This document shows, piece after piece, positions 1 through 11,282 of a DNA stretch of 64,000 nt; position 1 is the first letter of the stretch, and the number at the start of each line of letters is the position of its first letter. The notes beneath the pieces are model-generated. The model was not told the DNA's origin. It saw only the letters and a program-made list of their open reading frames with translations, and made no database searches. Made by a program: the position numbers and the translations under genes. This DNA comes from Lunularia cruciata (taxonomy: Eukaryota; Streptophyta; Marchantiopsida; Lunulariales; Lunulariaceae), in contig OX419755.1 in assembly GCA_948567375.1 (NCBI GenBank), forward strand, positions 55,384,291 to 55,448,290. Reading direction: 5' to 3'.

Positions 1-1461
1 GAGGTATCAGGTCCATTGCCTTGATTACACTCTCTCCTATGGTGAGGTCCACCACAAGTCCAACAAGCAACACCACTACTCATTGGCTGCTACTGACCCA
101 AAAATGAAGGGAAGGGTCTAGCTCCACTAGGCCTTCCACTTGCTCTATAGGATCTGGGTTGTCCATGTCCTCAAAAACCAATTGGGTGTGGTGCACTTTA
201 TTGCACTCTAGAAGAAGTCACAATCATAGATGAGGTCTCTCTACCAAATCCAGATGTCACCACTCTCTCTTCCACCATGTTGAGCTCAATATGCTCAACC
301 AAACCAAAGACCACTGCCAAAGTAGGTGAAGTAGCATGTAACAACATAGCATCATGAACTCTACGTCACAACTCCATGTCCAGTATCCCATACCAAAACT
401 AGACTGCCTAGGCCTCAATAACTCCTTGAGTGAAACTGATCAGCTGCCTCATGCAAGTGTATGCCTCGTGTAGATCTCTCCAGCCTTCCATTGGAACTCT
501 TGCAAGCTCCTCAACTTGTCAGTCCGCACTCCCTAGTAGTTCTACCTCAAACATAGGAAGAACTCCACCATGGGATTAAACCCCCCAGTACCACACTACC
601 TCTTGTAGCGATACCTCTACTCATAGTAGCACTATCTTCAGCTAGTGCACTTCCACTAGCTCCACTAAAATTACTCAAGCTAGAACTCGTAGGTACAGTC
701 GATCTACTCTTGGCCACCAAACCTAAAGTGATAGAGATATAGTTCAGACACCAATATTGTCTCCATAACTCAATCTCCTCCAAATAAGCTCTCCTGAACT
801 CATGGTAGTCATCCATTGGCGGACCCTCCAAATGTTGAAACAACCTCTTCCATGCCATGAAGGGTGTAAACAAAGTCGGGTTTTGTATCTATTGCAGATC
901 ACACCAACTATTGAACTCCTGGATGAAGTCATCCAACTCAATGGTACCCACTATACCAAATTTATGCCTAAGGCCTTTGGAGGCCCCATAAATCTCGTCC
1001 ATGTCCCACAACAACGGTGCGGACACACCAAGTGCACTCTTAATTGAATCAACTCATATGTCAAACTCCAACTCAGAGTCAATTTCCTCCCTCATTGGGA
1101 CCTAAGATATAGGCTGATATCGAGTGCCACTCCGAGTAAACCCACTGCGTACTGCAGGGCTAACTCCTTTGTAATCCCCAACGATCTTCGTTGTGACAAA
1201 GTAACCATAACTGCAACCGCAAACTAAAACCACAAACTGCAACTACAAGTCACAACCGCAAGTACCCCACCAAGTGCCAACACCAACTAAGCCCAACCAA
1301 GTGCCAATACCCACAGAACACCACCCACTAATGTAACTCTAATTGAGATATCTACACTAGGAGAAAGTACAACTTGTGATCTGCCATCACAACATGCACT
1401 CCCACAATCTGTAGGTCATCACTTCTTGCCTCACCGGAGAGAAACAAAGATAGTCTAATTG

Positions 1462-2205
1462 GTTGTAATACTCCGAGGACAAGAGAAGAGAGAAAACACA
1501 GATTGCACACTCAAACATTCGATGCCCCAAGGGAGCACCTTCTCTTTATTATATAGACAAAGAGGATCTCCTCCAAGGAAGCTCCACCATAGGATTAGGG
1601 ACACAGATAGGTGACATGTCAGCAAGCTCCACCCTTGGATTACTTACTTGGATGGGTGACCTGTCTGGTCTAGGTCCTATCTGGTTGGTCAAACGAGCTT
1701 TGACCGGAGGGAATCTTTTAGGGAATCTTCCTGTAGGAATCTCAGAATCACATGAGTAAGGTACCATTGGAAAGCTCTCGACGAGACAAACCAAGGGGGA
1801 GGGAAGGCCAGCCTTTCCTCCTTGGGGGGGGGGGGAATCTGCACATTTTTGAGGCCTAATTCATCCGTTTAGGCCTTCAAAATTGCCTTCAAAGATTTCA
1901 GGCATATTTTGGTTCCTACTTTATTAGTAGAAGTCCCCTTTTGGTGATACCTCTTTCTGATTTGTTTAGTCCATCATGTGTAACATCCTTCCAGATGTTA
2001 CCAAACCAATTCTCACCTTTAAATCATATGTCTAGCTATTGGTTCTAAGGTTCTCAAGTCTATTTTGGTTTCTGCCCTATTAGTAGAAGTACTCTTTTGG
2101 TGATACTTCTATCTGATCTATTTTGACCATCATGTATAACATCATTCTAGATGTTACCAAACCGAATTTCACATCTAGATCATATGGCTAACCCTTGGTA
2201 TTACA
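1462..2205 (-). repeat. Solo LTR of chromovirus family A inside X1
   Basis: This is a single minus-strand LTR with inverted ends TGTAATAC/GTATTACA (plus view tgtaatactcc...ggtattaca). It matches the A1 LTRs at 4409-5177 and 16953-17708, including a homopolymer G tract at 1824-1835. No internal element sequence is attached: X1 LTR sequence flanks both sides, so it is a solo LTR left by LTR-LTR recombination. An AATTG word lies at each edge (1457-1461 and 2205-2209), a likely 5-bp target duplication with one base of overlap. Confidence 0.88.
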
Positions 2206-2512
2206 ATTGATCATCACTATAGCCTCACTACCAAGAGCACACCAGAGCACCAACGCTCAAAAGTCAAGGCACCTCACAAAAACGTGGTGCACAAACAGGA
2301 AGCAGAGAATGGAGGGGGTCCAATCATAAGAAATCTAAACAAAAACCCTCCATCTCATAAAACAACATGGGATTGACTCTGCCACCATTTGACATCTGAC
2401 ATAAGAGAAGTTTGTATCTAAATCCTAAGCTACCAGGATCACCAAGAATGTGATTAAATTGCCTCTCCTAGCCAAAGCTACAAGTGTATAGATAATAGTG
2501 GCACAATCATTA

Positions 2513-2592
2513 GGACAACAAGTGAGAGTAGACCAGTTGGCTAGGGCACCAATCTAGGAACAAGAGATCTAGGGGTCAAACCCCTTTTGCAC
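2513..2592 (+). repeat. tRNA-like sequence, possible SINE head
   Basis: A box-A-like word (tagaccagttgg, 2529-2540) is followed about 33 bases later by a box-B-like word (gggtcaaaccc, near 2573-2583), then a T run. This spacing and wording resemble the RNA polymerase III promoter of a tRNA or the head of a tRNA-derived SINE. No closed cloverleaf acceptor stem is evident, so a functional tRNA gene is unlikely. It lies in the X1 LTR, and the aligned part of the X2 LTR does not seem to have it, which suggests a small insertion. Confidence 0.35.
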
Positions 2593-3698
2593 ACAATCTA
2601 GCAGTATGGCCAGATTTTGCCAACCAATGACCAAGATCTACTCTAAACTAGTTGGCCCTTCTAGGTCTTTGTAGCCTCCCATAGCCCTATGCCTTGAAGC
2701 CTCTAAACGCCAAAATTCAGCCAAATGAGGCCTTTCTTCTTGCCAGTTTGAATGTACTCCAAAATCTAGTGAAACTCCTCCAAACTAGCAAAACTCCTCC
2801 AAGTTGGAGGAACTCCTCCAAATCTGGCCAAAATCTGACATAAACTCTAGCAAAATCTAACATAAACCCTAAATTTGGCTGACCGCCAAATCTTTTGTTA
2901 ACTCTTCATTTGAGCCAAATTGAAAACACAAGTTTCTCCAAATCACAAATTCACAAGAATAGCTTCTCAACTCCACTTTCAATTTTACTTTCGGAGCCCA
3001 ACTTGTAACAAATTGGTCCTGCCTTCACCTCTTAAGCTCAAAATCATAACCACTGCTCACGAATTGCTTCTTCTTTGCTCAAAAATTGGCCAGCAATTCC
3101 GCACACCGTCCTCCTTATTGCCAAATTTGCATCAAGCAACGAGCTTTTGCACACCGGGGAAAAACTGAACTTCAATCAAGCTACCAATGATCCACCAAGC
3201 TTGGAGATACCATCAACACTCAAATTTCTTGCACCCAATTTCCCCCAATTTCCCCTTGATTTCACTTCTCTGATATAATCAAATTGTTTATAACTCTCAA
3301 CTAAGATCAATACTTGATCTGTCACTCTATGAATTGCCAACAACTAGGCACTCATTATAGTCAAGCCACACCCACTATACCTCAGAGAATCCATGTGACA
3401 ATTGTTGGCCTCTGTCCACCTTAGCCAAGAACTCGAAGGCTCAACATCAGAGAAGTGAGCTCTCTCGAGCTGCACTTTGAAAGTATACCCCTGGACTTGA
3501 GCTAGGTCTGAAACCGTAACGGTCCCACTGATGGCACACTCAATGGTGCAAATGGTGCAAAGTAATAGTGGGCCCTACCGTGGATTCAATACCCTGAACA
3601 CAAAATCTGACCGTCAAAAAGTAGTCTCTAAGAAACTGCTGAAATAACTCTAATTACTATCACTGCAACTCTAGTGTCTGAGCAATCTAGATGCAACA

Positions 3699-3961
3699 CT
3701 ATAAATGGCGTGATAGGAAACTTCCCAAGAAGCTTCCTTCAAGAAGCCACCTACTTGGTGTGCAAGCTAAGCTAGCCGAGAAGCTTCCAAAGGAGCTTTC
3801 TCCTAGAAGTCCCTACTTGGTATGCACATTACTTGATACTTAGAAGGTACCAAGTAACTTCCTAGATGCTTCTAGAATATTCTTAGAATTCTTGGCTAAT
3901 TTGGCCTATTTGCTACATTGTAAGTCTCAACTAACTCATCTATACACTCCATATTGTTCCA
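3699..3961 (-). repeat. Fragment of a B-family LTR (U3 side), interrupted by X1
   Basis: It matches the upstream half of the B LTRs at 45528-46051, 50849-51293 and 54253-54745. Shared features are the AAGCTTCC-type repeats, the 'gtgcaagctaagcta' words and the end ...atattgttcca at 3961. The sequence stops just beside the TATA-like word (tataaat on the plus strand at 3700-3706), where X1 begins. X1 therefore appears to have inserted into this LTR near its TATA box; the other half should lie left of the window. Confidence 0.7.
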
Positions 3962-4408
3962 CCTACACAACTTATTTGATAATTATGATATTACACTATT
4001 AGACTAGAGAAAGTCTAGCATATGGTACTGCCAAATATACATTAATGGAGTGGGAGTATGTTTGTGGGCCGGTGATTATGTGTAAAATTGGATTCTCTAG
4101 TGAAATATCAATCTCAATAGAATAAGCCACATGTATATCCTCCAACCAAGGGATTAAATAACCGTGAGCTATAGTTTGAACCAACGTGAATAAGACAAAT
4201 GAGCTACAAAATCATGTCTTAAAAGAGAGCACAAAACACTCAAACCTCTTATTGGAAAATGAAACCTTGGTTAAGAGGTCTGAGGGAGTAAGGATCTCTC
4301 AAGGAATCTAGACCTTGCATTTATAGGCCTAGAAGTCTAGACCTTTAAACCTAAGGTCTTTAAGGAGAGTGTAAAAGCAAATAAAGCTCTTACTACACCT
4401 TCCAAAGG
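3962..4408 (-). mobile_element. LINE-like reverse transcriptase, C-terminal part (continues at 17709)
   Basis: Minus-strand translation, best between 3999 and 4184, resembles the region downstream of the catalytic core of plant LINE-type reverse transcriptases. Recognisable words are LIPWLEDIHVAY and, nearby, SFSNKRFECF. It joins in sense and order to the RT part at 17709-18600 across the A1 insertion, whose 5-bp target duplication AAAGG lies at 4404-4408 and 17709-17713. The reading frame is interrupted several times. The family (L1, RTE or other) cannot be fixed without a search. The left end is cut by the B LTR at 3961. Confidence 0.55.
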
Positions 4409-5177
4409 TGTAATACCAAGCAAGAGCTAGCCATATGATCTAGATGTGAAATTTGGTTTGGTAACATCTGGAATGATGTTATACATGATGGTCAAAATAT
4501 ATCAGATAAAAGTATCACCAAAAGGGTACTTCTACTAATAGGGCAGAAAATCAAAATAGATTTGAAAACTTTAGAACCAATAGCTAGACATATGATTTGA
4601 AGGTAAGAATTGGGTTGGTAACATCTGGAAGGATTTTACATAGGATGGACCAAATAGATCAGAAAGAGATATCACCAAAATAGGACTTCTATTAATAGAT
4701 TTGGAATCAAAATATGCATGAAATCTTTGAAGGCAATTTCGGAGGCCTAAACGGATGAATTAGGCCTCAAAAATGTGCAGTCTCCCCCCCCCCCCAAACC
4801 CCTCAATGGAGGAAAGGCTGGATTTTTCTCCCCTGATTTGTCTCATCAAGAGCTTTCCAACAATACCTCACCCACGTGATTTTGAGATTCCTATAGGAAG
4901 ATTCTCTAAAAGATTCCCTCCGGTCAAAGCTTGTTTGACCAACCAGATAGGACCAGGACTGACATGTCACCCATCCAAGTAAGTAATCCAAGGGTGGAGC
5001 TTGCTGACATGTCACCTATCTATGTACCTAATCCTATGGTGGAGCTTCATTGGAGGAGATCCGCTTTACCTATATAATAAAGAGAGGTGCTCCTTTGGGG
5101 CATCAGAGTTTGAGTGTGAAAGTGTGTGTTTCTCATGGTGTGTTTCTCTTCAGGTCTCCTATCCTCAGAGTATTACA
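4409..5177 (+). repeat. 5' LTR of A1
   Basis: It starts TGTAATACC and ends GTATTACA. A TATA box (tatataataa) lies at 5071-5080. A homopolymer C tract lies at 4783-4795. The U3 part holds two diverged copies of a block of about 150 bp, beginning near 4428 and 4580, each containing 'ggtaacatctgga'. Confidence 0.93.
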
Positions 5178-5178
5178 C

Positions 5179-5190
5179 TGGTATCAGAGC
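5179..5190 (+). promoter_or_regulatory. Primer binding site of A1 (initiator Met-tRNA type)
   Basis: TGGTATCAGAGC starts one base after the 5' LTR. It is the common plant LTR-retrotransposon primer site, complementary to the 3' end of initiator methionine tRNA. Confidence 0.93.
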
Positions 5191-5757
5191 AGGTGTTGTC
5201 CAAGAGAGCGGATCACCCTTCTTGGAAGAACATGTGCTACTAAGGCTGAGTAATTTTGAGGAGAGACATTCTGGTGTAATTGGTAGAATAGGAGGATAGA
5301 ATGGATGCTCCGGGAGGACAATATCTAGTGCCTCACTTTCCATTCTTGAAGCCATTCAACATCAAGATTATGTACATTCAGCACGAGCAAGTGAGAGTGT
5401 ATTTGGTTTTTCATTTTGGAGTAGAGTTCATGGATACAATAATGAATTTGCCCAACCTAGTGATTTTGCTTGTAGTGATTTTTCCCGTAGTGATTTACAA
5501 TAGAGAGTGGGATTTGACAATTAATATTTTGTTGTGATGGATTTGAATGTCCCAAATCCTTTCTCTTTTAACACTCAAGTAGAAATTCATTATGTAGTGA
5601 GACCGAAAGTGATGTTTAGGGATTTTGTGGTCAGGAATTTTGGTGAGGAATATTACCAACGAGTGGTAGCTTCTGAGGTCCCAATGGTAGTTCCAATTGT
5701 TTGTGCGCCCTCCAAAGTGATCATATTGACTCTATATTGAAGTTTAGGGTATAACAA

Positions 5758-7480
5758 TTGAGTGTTACAAGAACCATGGATCCGCAGTTGCAGGAGTTGG
5801 TGCAAGGAATGCAAGGGATGTTGAACAAATTTTGGGAGATTAAGATGACCATGGAGGCATTACAAAGTCAAGTGCAGACCCTCAGGAATGATCAAGCAAT
5901 GCAAGAAGAAGAGCCGTCTCAAAATCCAATACCTGCGACTGAAGTACTTAGAGAGGCACCCGTGCCTACAAACCCTATCAATGATGAAGCCATATTACTA
6001 CTCTGGATGAAGAAGACCTGCAACATCGAGCCTTACAAGGGGCAGCGTACGATGGGAGTAGTGGAGAACTGGATCTTGAGAATGAATCGATATTTTTGGT
6101 TGTTCTCAATAGAGATCACCAAGCATGCTGCAGGCGTGTTTGCATGTGGGTACTTGACCAATAAAGCCCTCACATGGTACTATGAGCCGGCCTGTCTCTC
6201 ACTCAGGATGAACCTTTGATGGCTATTATGGTTGTGCACCATGGACTAAGAAGGCAAGGAACCCCAACTCCATCATACTCCTCCAAGGCTAACACTTCCA
6301 AGACTCAAGACATTGCTCACTAGAGAACTCAATGAGAGAGAGATAGTTGCAAATGAAAGGGTCATGAGTACCTCCTCACCCCTTGTTTATATACTTGTGA
6401 AATAGTTACGTACTAAAGTTACTAATTACCGCAATAACTCAAGTTACTAGACTAAAAGTCAAGTAAAGTCAAAAAGTAGAAAGGAATATCTATTCACATG
6501 GGCATATTCCCCTAAGCATGTGGTCTTATCTTGACCCAACCACTAAGTCAAGGATTCCTTCACATTGGCTATCCTTGGACTAAAGAAGAATCCAAAACAA
6601 AAAGGCTTGCGGGCCCAAGAGTTCTCAACTCTTTCCTCAAAGCCAAACACCTAGGAATAATACCAAGTCAACACACTAAAATCCAAAATAGTGGTGCTTA
6701 TCTTTTCTACTTCCTCTAAAGTAAGGTCCCTTCTATCTTAGCTATAACTAACTTTAGCTAACCATGACTAATATACAACCATCCTTTATCTCTATATAAA
6801 TAATATCTCTCAAGTACTTGTAATACCAAGCTAAATATCACAATACCACACACATGCACAATGGATTTTATAGTATGACGCTTGGGAACGATCCATGTTG
6901 GCCGAGAGAAGGGAGGTCACATGGACAGCAATGCAAGAAGGATTGCTGAAGAATTTCCAATTGGTGGATTCTGTGTAGATGGCCCAGATCCGACTATGAG
7001 GATTGAAATAGAAGAACAACATACAAGAGTATGTGGAGGTGTTTTTGGATCTACAAGTTGCAATAATCAACATGAGTCTAGCAGAGGCTCTCGACAATTT
7101 CAAATGAGGGTTGAAGGAGCAGATTCGCCAAGAAGTCATGGTACAAAATCCTCACACAATATTTGAAGCCATTGCTTGTGCACAAAGAATAGCAGGAGCA
7201 TTAGGTGGAGGTGAAGGAGTAGTTCCACCTTAATATTATTGGGCAGAAATGCCACCCGTGGGTAGACCAGTACCGATGGAACTGGGAACCTTTGGTTTCA
7301 AGACCAAGGAGCATGGCGGCTTCAAGGAGAATATGGACGAGTAGAAGAACAAAGAGATGGAGTCCCACAAGGAGAAGGAACTCAAGGAGAACAACACCGT
7401 CGTTACAATTGTGGTCGTATTGGGCATATATCTACCAACTGTCGTGCTCAACTTCCCAGAGGCCCTTGACCTTCATACAG
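5758..7480 (+). pseudogene. A1 gag region, split by R620
   Basis: The N-terminal part (5758-6183) begins with a likely coiled-coil stretch (MDPQLQELVQGMQGML). The capsid-like part is recognisable from words such as TWYYE, and after the insertion from SLAEALDNFK and NPHTIFEAIACAQR near 7070-7190. A short cysteine-containing stretch near 7400-7460 may be a nucleocapsid knuckle. R620 separates the two halves at about 6184-6850. Fossil gene with several breaks. Confidence 0.75.
6184..6850 (-). repeat. R620 dispersed LTR-like repeat, copy 1 (in A1 gag)
   Basis: This non-coding block of about 650 bp recurs at about 26025-26722 (opposite orientation) and 51712-52400 (same orientation). Shared landmarks are 'aggatgaacctttgatggc', 'gtgcaccatggacta', 'gtcaaggatt' and 'taataccaagctaaata'. 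In the minus-strand sense a TATA-like word is followed by a short transcribed-looking tail, as in an LTR. No coding capacity and no inverted terminal repeats were seen. It is best read as a solo LTR or TRIM-like element. Edges are uncertain by about 10 bases. Confidence 0.75.
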
Positions 7481-7487
7481 GCAATCT

Positions 7488-7988
7488 TTGAACAACATGG
7501 AGAGACGCATTGAAGAGGAGGATGGAAATCACTTCGGAAAACAAAGATCACTGGTAAATGTACCTCGCGGCCTTATTGGCTCAATAAGGAAGCAAAAAAG
7601 CAAGGGAAGGAAGAAGATGAGCACACAAAGGTACCAAAAGGCAACCTCACAATTTATTATAGTGAATGGGGTCCTAGAAGGCAATCAAATGAGAGTGTTA
7701 ATAGATCCGGGAGCCACAAATAATTTTTTATCTCACTCTATTGCAATAAGATTGGGAATGGATCTAGAGAGATATGAGAGTGAAGAAGTAGAGCTACCTA
7801 ACGGACAAACAAAGAGGATTGAATCATTACCCAGGCGGGTAACACTCTCTGTAGGTAAATATCAAGAAGCAATTGAGTGGCAAGTGATACAATTAGCTCG
7901 TTATGATGCAATCTTAGGTATACCATGGATAGAGCATTACAACCCTATGGTAGATTGGAGGAAGAAAGTAGTGAGAACCGACCAATGA
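7488..7988 (+). pseudogene. A1 aspartic protease (retropepsin) region
   Basis: This 166-codon stretch has the Gypsy retropepsin pattern: an aspartate active-site region followed by ATNNFLS, then the downstream hydrophobic strand (AILGIPWIEHYNP) that leads into RT. It lies directly upstream of the RT region, as in other Ty3/Gypsy polyproteins. Fossil sequence. Confidence 0.85.
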
Positions 7989-9530
7989 TTGATCATTGGG
8001 TTTAAAGAAAAATCACATATGCAAGAATTGCCTCTCTATGTCATAAGGACAACAGCTATCTATAAGATTGATAGGTGTTTCATGGGTCTAATAAGAGAAG
8101 TCCAAAGGGCACAACTCAAGGGACAAATTCCTAAGAAATTGAAGGATGTCGTAAATGAGTTTCAAGATGTCTTTCTTGATGATCAACCTTCAAGATTACC
8201 ACCAAAAAGGAGAGTAGATCATAAAATTGAGACACCCCCAGGGAAGACACCTCCCTGTAAGGCCCCATATCACCTATCACCTCATGAGTTGGAGGAGTGC
8301 AAGAATCAAATTGAGGATATGCTGCATAAAGGGTTCATCCAACCTAGCGTATCACCATATGGGGCTCCGGTCTTGTTTGTGAAGAAGAAAGACGGTACAA
8401 TGCACATGTGCATTGACTATCGGGGTCTTAATCAGCAAGCAATGAAGAACAAATACCCCTTACCTCGCATGGATGATCTATTTGATCAACTCAATGGAGC
8501 AAGACACTTCACCGAAATAGATTTGCAAAGCAGTTACAATCAAATCCAAATTGCAGATGTACAAGACTGCCTTTCAAACCAAGTATGGCCACTTCGAGTA
8601 TCTCGTGATGCCTTTTGGTTCCACCAATGCATCTGCCACTTTCATGAGTCTAATGAATGACATATTTCATCCATATTTGGATAAGTCTGTCATCGTCTTC
8701 TTGGATGACATCTTAGTTTATAGTAGCATGATGACAAAACACAAACAACATCTACGAGAAGTCCTCCAGATTCTAAGATAGAATTGATTGTATGCAAAAA
8801 TCTCAAAGTGTGAGTTTGGCAAGTCTAAAGTAGATTACTTGGGGCATAGAGTAAGTGTAGAGGGTATTCAAGTATTGATAGATAAAATAGAGGTCATTCA
8901 AAAATGGAGTGCCCCATAAGATCAGACTCAATTCAAGAGCTTCTTGGGTTTGACGGGATTTTATCATTGATTTGTCAAGGACTTCTCCAAGGTTTCACAG
9001 CCTTTAATAGCACTACTTGGCAAGGGAAGAAGTGGACATGGAGAACCACACAAGAGTTGGCCTTTCAAGAATTGAAAGCCGCCTTGCTTCATGCACCAAT
9101 CTTGAAGTGGTATGACCCAAAACGTCCAATCAAGTTGGCTACAGATGCATCAAGCATAGCAAAGGGAGCAGTCCTACAACAAGAGTGGCATGACAGATGG
9201 CATCCCATTGTATATTTCTCTTGAAATTTGTTACCGGAAAAGCACAACTACCATGAAAAGCACAACTACCATGAAGAGTTGGCCATCGTCCTGGCAACCA
9301 AGCATTGGAAGCTCTATTTGGGCGAGAAGGCATTTGTGGTAGAGATAGACCATAAACCTCTAGTCTATCTCAAGATGTAGAAGGATCTATCTCGTTGCCA
9401 GATTCAATGGGCAGAGTGGCAACAACGCTTCAACATGACAATCACCTATTTTGAAGGTAAGAAGCAACTTGCATATGCATTCACCCGCATGCCAATGGCA
9501 AACAACTTGGTGGTAGAGGTTCAGATTAAC
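7989..9530 (+). pseudogene. A1 reverse transcriptase and RNase H region
   Basis: RT motifs are visible in order: the entry segment ([20 protein letters not shown]) at about 8217-8278, [18 protein letters not shown] near 8378-8432, [12 protein letters not shown] near 8608-8645, and the catalytic FLDDIL at 8698-8715. The connection and RNase H follow, with a DASS word near 9143 and an H-D pair near 9349. This is the usual Gypsy arrangement. Fossil, with several breaks. Confidence 0.9.
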
Positions 9531-9668
9531 CCTAAATTTGGGCTAGAGATTCAGGCGGCTACAAAATCTGATCCATAGATTGTAGAAGAGCAATCATCCA
9601 AAGGCGTCACCAGCACCCAAGGATTCACCTTTTGTGATAGCAGATTATGGATTCCAAATGTCCCAAAA

Positions 9669-9860
9669 TTGTGTACCACAATTCTAGCGGAATGTCATGA
9701 TTTGGCCATTGCAGGTCATGTTGGAGTGGACAAGACCTTGGATGCAGTCCAACGCCATTACTATTGGCCCAAGATGAGCAACGATGTGATGGACTATGTG
9801 TGCAATTGCTTACTTTGTCAACAGAATAAAGCTTCTAATCAAGCTCCTGCAAGGCTCCTA
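9669..9860 (+). pseudogene. A1 integrase, zinc-binding N-terminal part
   Basis: It has the HHCC-type integrase zinc finger: histidines near GHVGVDKTLDAV and RHYYWPKM, and the cysteine pair in NCLLCQQ. The sequence leaves A1 near 9860, where reverse-strand pol sequence of element E begins. The next recognisable A1 integrase sequence is at about 15905. The few tens of residues normally between these two parts are not seen on either side. Confidence 0.85.
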
Positions 9861-10528
9861 CAACTTTCTCCTTCAATAGTTCTGTCAGCTAGAGCAGAAG
9901 CGTCTTTGGCACTGGTATTGGTCTCAGATCCCACGGTACATGCGAAACCGTGAAAATTATCATTGGTGTGATTTCCTACGGGTTCACACACCCAATCTCC
10001 TCGATCTTGAAAGCAAAAGCTTTCCCGCACTTCCCAATCATTTCCTTAAATGCACGGCGCTCAACCTTTGTGAGCAAACCATCCCCTCCGACTGTAAGCT
10101 CATCCAAGGTCTCTTTAGTAAACAAATGACCAATATCCTTTTCCTGTCTCAGTCTCGGTTCCTCTCTAGTCCTACGCAACAATTCAAAAGCATCCAATGG
10201 CAATGGGACAGCAATAGGACAAACCTTTTTGTCCACTATTTTGTACTAAGTGTCACATCTCACTTCATGAACCAACTTTGAAAGTGTTTCATGAAGCTCC
10301 CTTCTTATTTCAATCATAGGTTCTCCTTTCTCCATTGCCTTGATCACCTTCTGGACTGCCCTACCTTCTCCCCAATCCTCCAATACTCCAATGATAGTCT
10401 CACTATCATCCATTTCCCTCGCTGTTTTCAGAACTCTCTCTTTCCCTTTCATTCTTTTCTGTAGAATTCCCAAGGTGCTCCCTACATGTGCAAAGCAAAC
10501 AGTTCTACCACCATGGATTCCCACATAG
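9861..10528 (-). pseudogene. E: start of pol, upstream of RT
   Basis: On the minus strand 9976-10236 reads FELLRRTREEPRLRQEKDIG, then a conserved segment with DELTVGGDGLLTKVERRAFK. This is the spacer between protease and RT in one Gypsy lineage. It ends at the junction near 9861, in the region where the RT thumb-proximal start would be expected (a LLKEKV word). The catalytic RT is not present. Confidence 0.7.
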
Positions 10529-10961
10529 GTCCTATCAAAATTGTCTTCCTCGCTGATCTCTCACGGTGGAATGTAGCGTAGGGCGCCTAGTCCCCCCACC
10601 TTCTTTGACAAGACGCTAAGTGGAAACCCCACCTTCCAATAGGCTTTTCTGGATCTCTTAACTCTCTCTTGTTCTTGTCGCTGCCCGGCAACATAGTAGG
10701 GAATTGCACTATTCTGGTCCCGTTCTGACTTCTAACCTTTGCCACGTGAGTCCCATCGTTCAGAACTTTGCTCTACATTCTAAATTGAGTAATGAAGGGC
10801 TGTCCTAGGATCACCGGGTAGGGGATGGTATCATGCACAAACACATTAATAGACTCTACCACATTCCCTATCTTGATTCTGACATCCGGACAAGCTCCCC
10901 ACAATGCATTTCTGGTTCTATTCACTGAGTTTACCTTCCAGTCAATGTCATGGTCTACCTT

Positions 10962-11282
10962 CTAGCGCCCTTCATCATAGACCCCCTTTGACACAAGGTT
11001 GACCTCAGATCCTAAATCAATCAGCGCTCTCACCGGTGTTTTCACTCCTTGCATCTCGATCTCGCACTTGCTGCAACTTCTTGCCCAAAAAGAGTCTTGT
11101 ACCTCCTCTGACAAGGGCACAAAAGACTCCTCATCCTCAAGAGCAGCATCATAGACATGTGCTTCTTGGGTCTCATCCTTTGGCTTTTCTTGTTCAAGCT
11201 CAAGGCCAAAAGTTCCTACCTCTCCTTCAGCCTCACTCCCATCCTTGTACAGCAAAGACGTGTGCGGTCCTTCCTTGTAGAA
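10962..11282 (-). pseudogene. E: aspartic protease region
   Basis: Minus-strand frame with SCSKCEIEMQGVKTPVRALI, followed by the retropepsin active-site region DLGSEVNLVS near 10985-11017. Upstream is an acidic linker (ALEDEESFVPLSEEVQ). Its position between gag and the pol start fits Gypsy order. Confidence 0.75.

Larger units (their letters stand above)
1..3698 (-). mobile_element. X1: 5' part of a Gypsy-type element (methyltransferase-bearing family X), runs off the left edge
   Basis: This is a minus-strand fossil of the same family as X2, which lies at 24.4-56.5 kb. About 1-1180 reads as gag on the minus strand; its best stretch is 547-873. It aligns by eye with the X2 gag at 27.0-28.1 kb, for example the shared words around 'gttgtgggacatgga' and 'acttgtggtggacctca'. 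About 1380-3698 is its 5' LTR, matching the X2 LTR in reverse complement. The outer LTR end is near 3698, where sequence switches to a B-family LTR. A solo A-family LTR lies inside at 1462-2205. The element is incomplete here and has several breaks in gag, but it has kept more CpG than X2 and so looks less decayed. Pol is not in the window. Confidence 0.75.
1380..3698 (-). repeat. 5' LTR of X1 (includes an inserted solo LTR)
   Basis: About 2206-2330 matches the reverse complement of about 25860-25980 in the X2 5' LTR. About 3625-3698 matches the reverse complement of the start of the X2 3' LTR at 56379-56470, so the outer LTR end is placed at 3698 (TG..., minus strand). The inner edge near 1380 is not fixed because no clear primer site was seen. 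Without the inserted A LTR it is about 1.6 kb. It contains a tRNA-like stretch not obvious in the X2 copy. Confidence 0.6.

Noticed and set aside
2513-2592. Functional tRNA gene
   Set aside because: No paired acceptor stem or clear anticodon arm; only the A and B boxes are tRNA-like.
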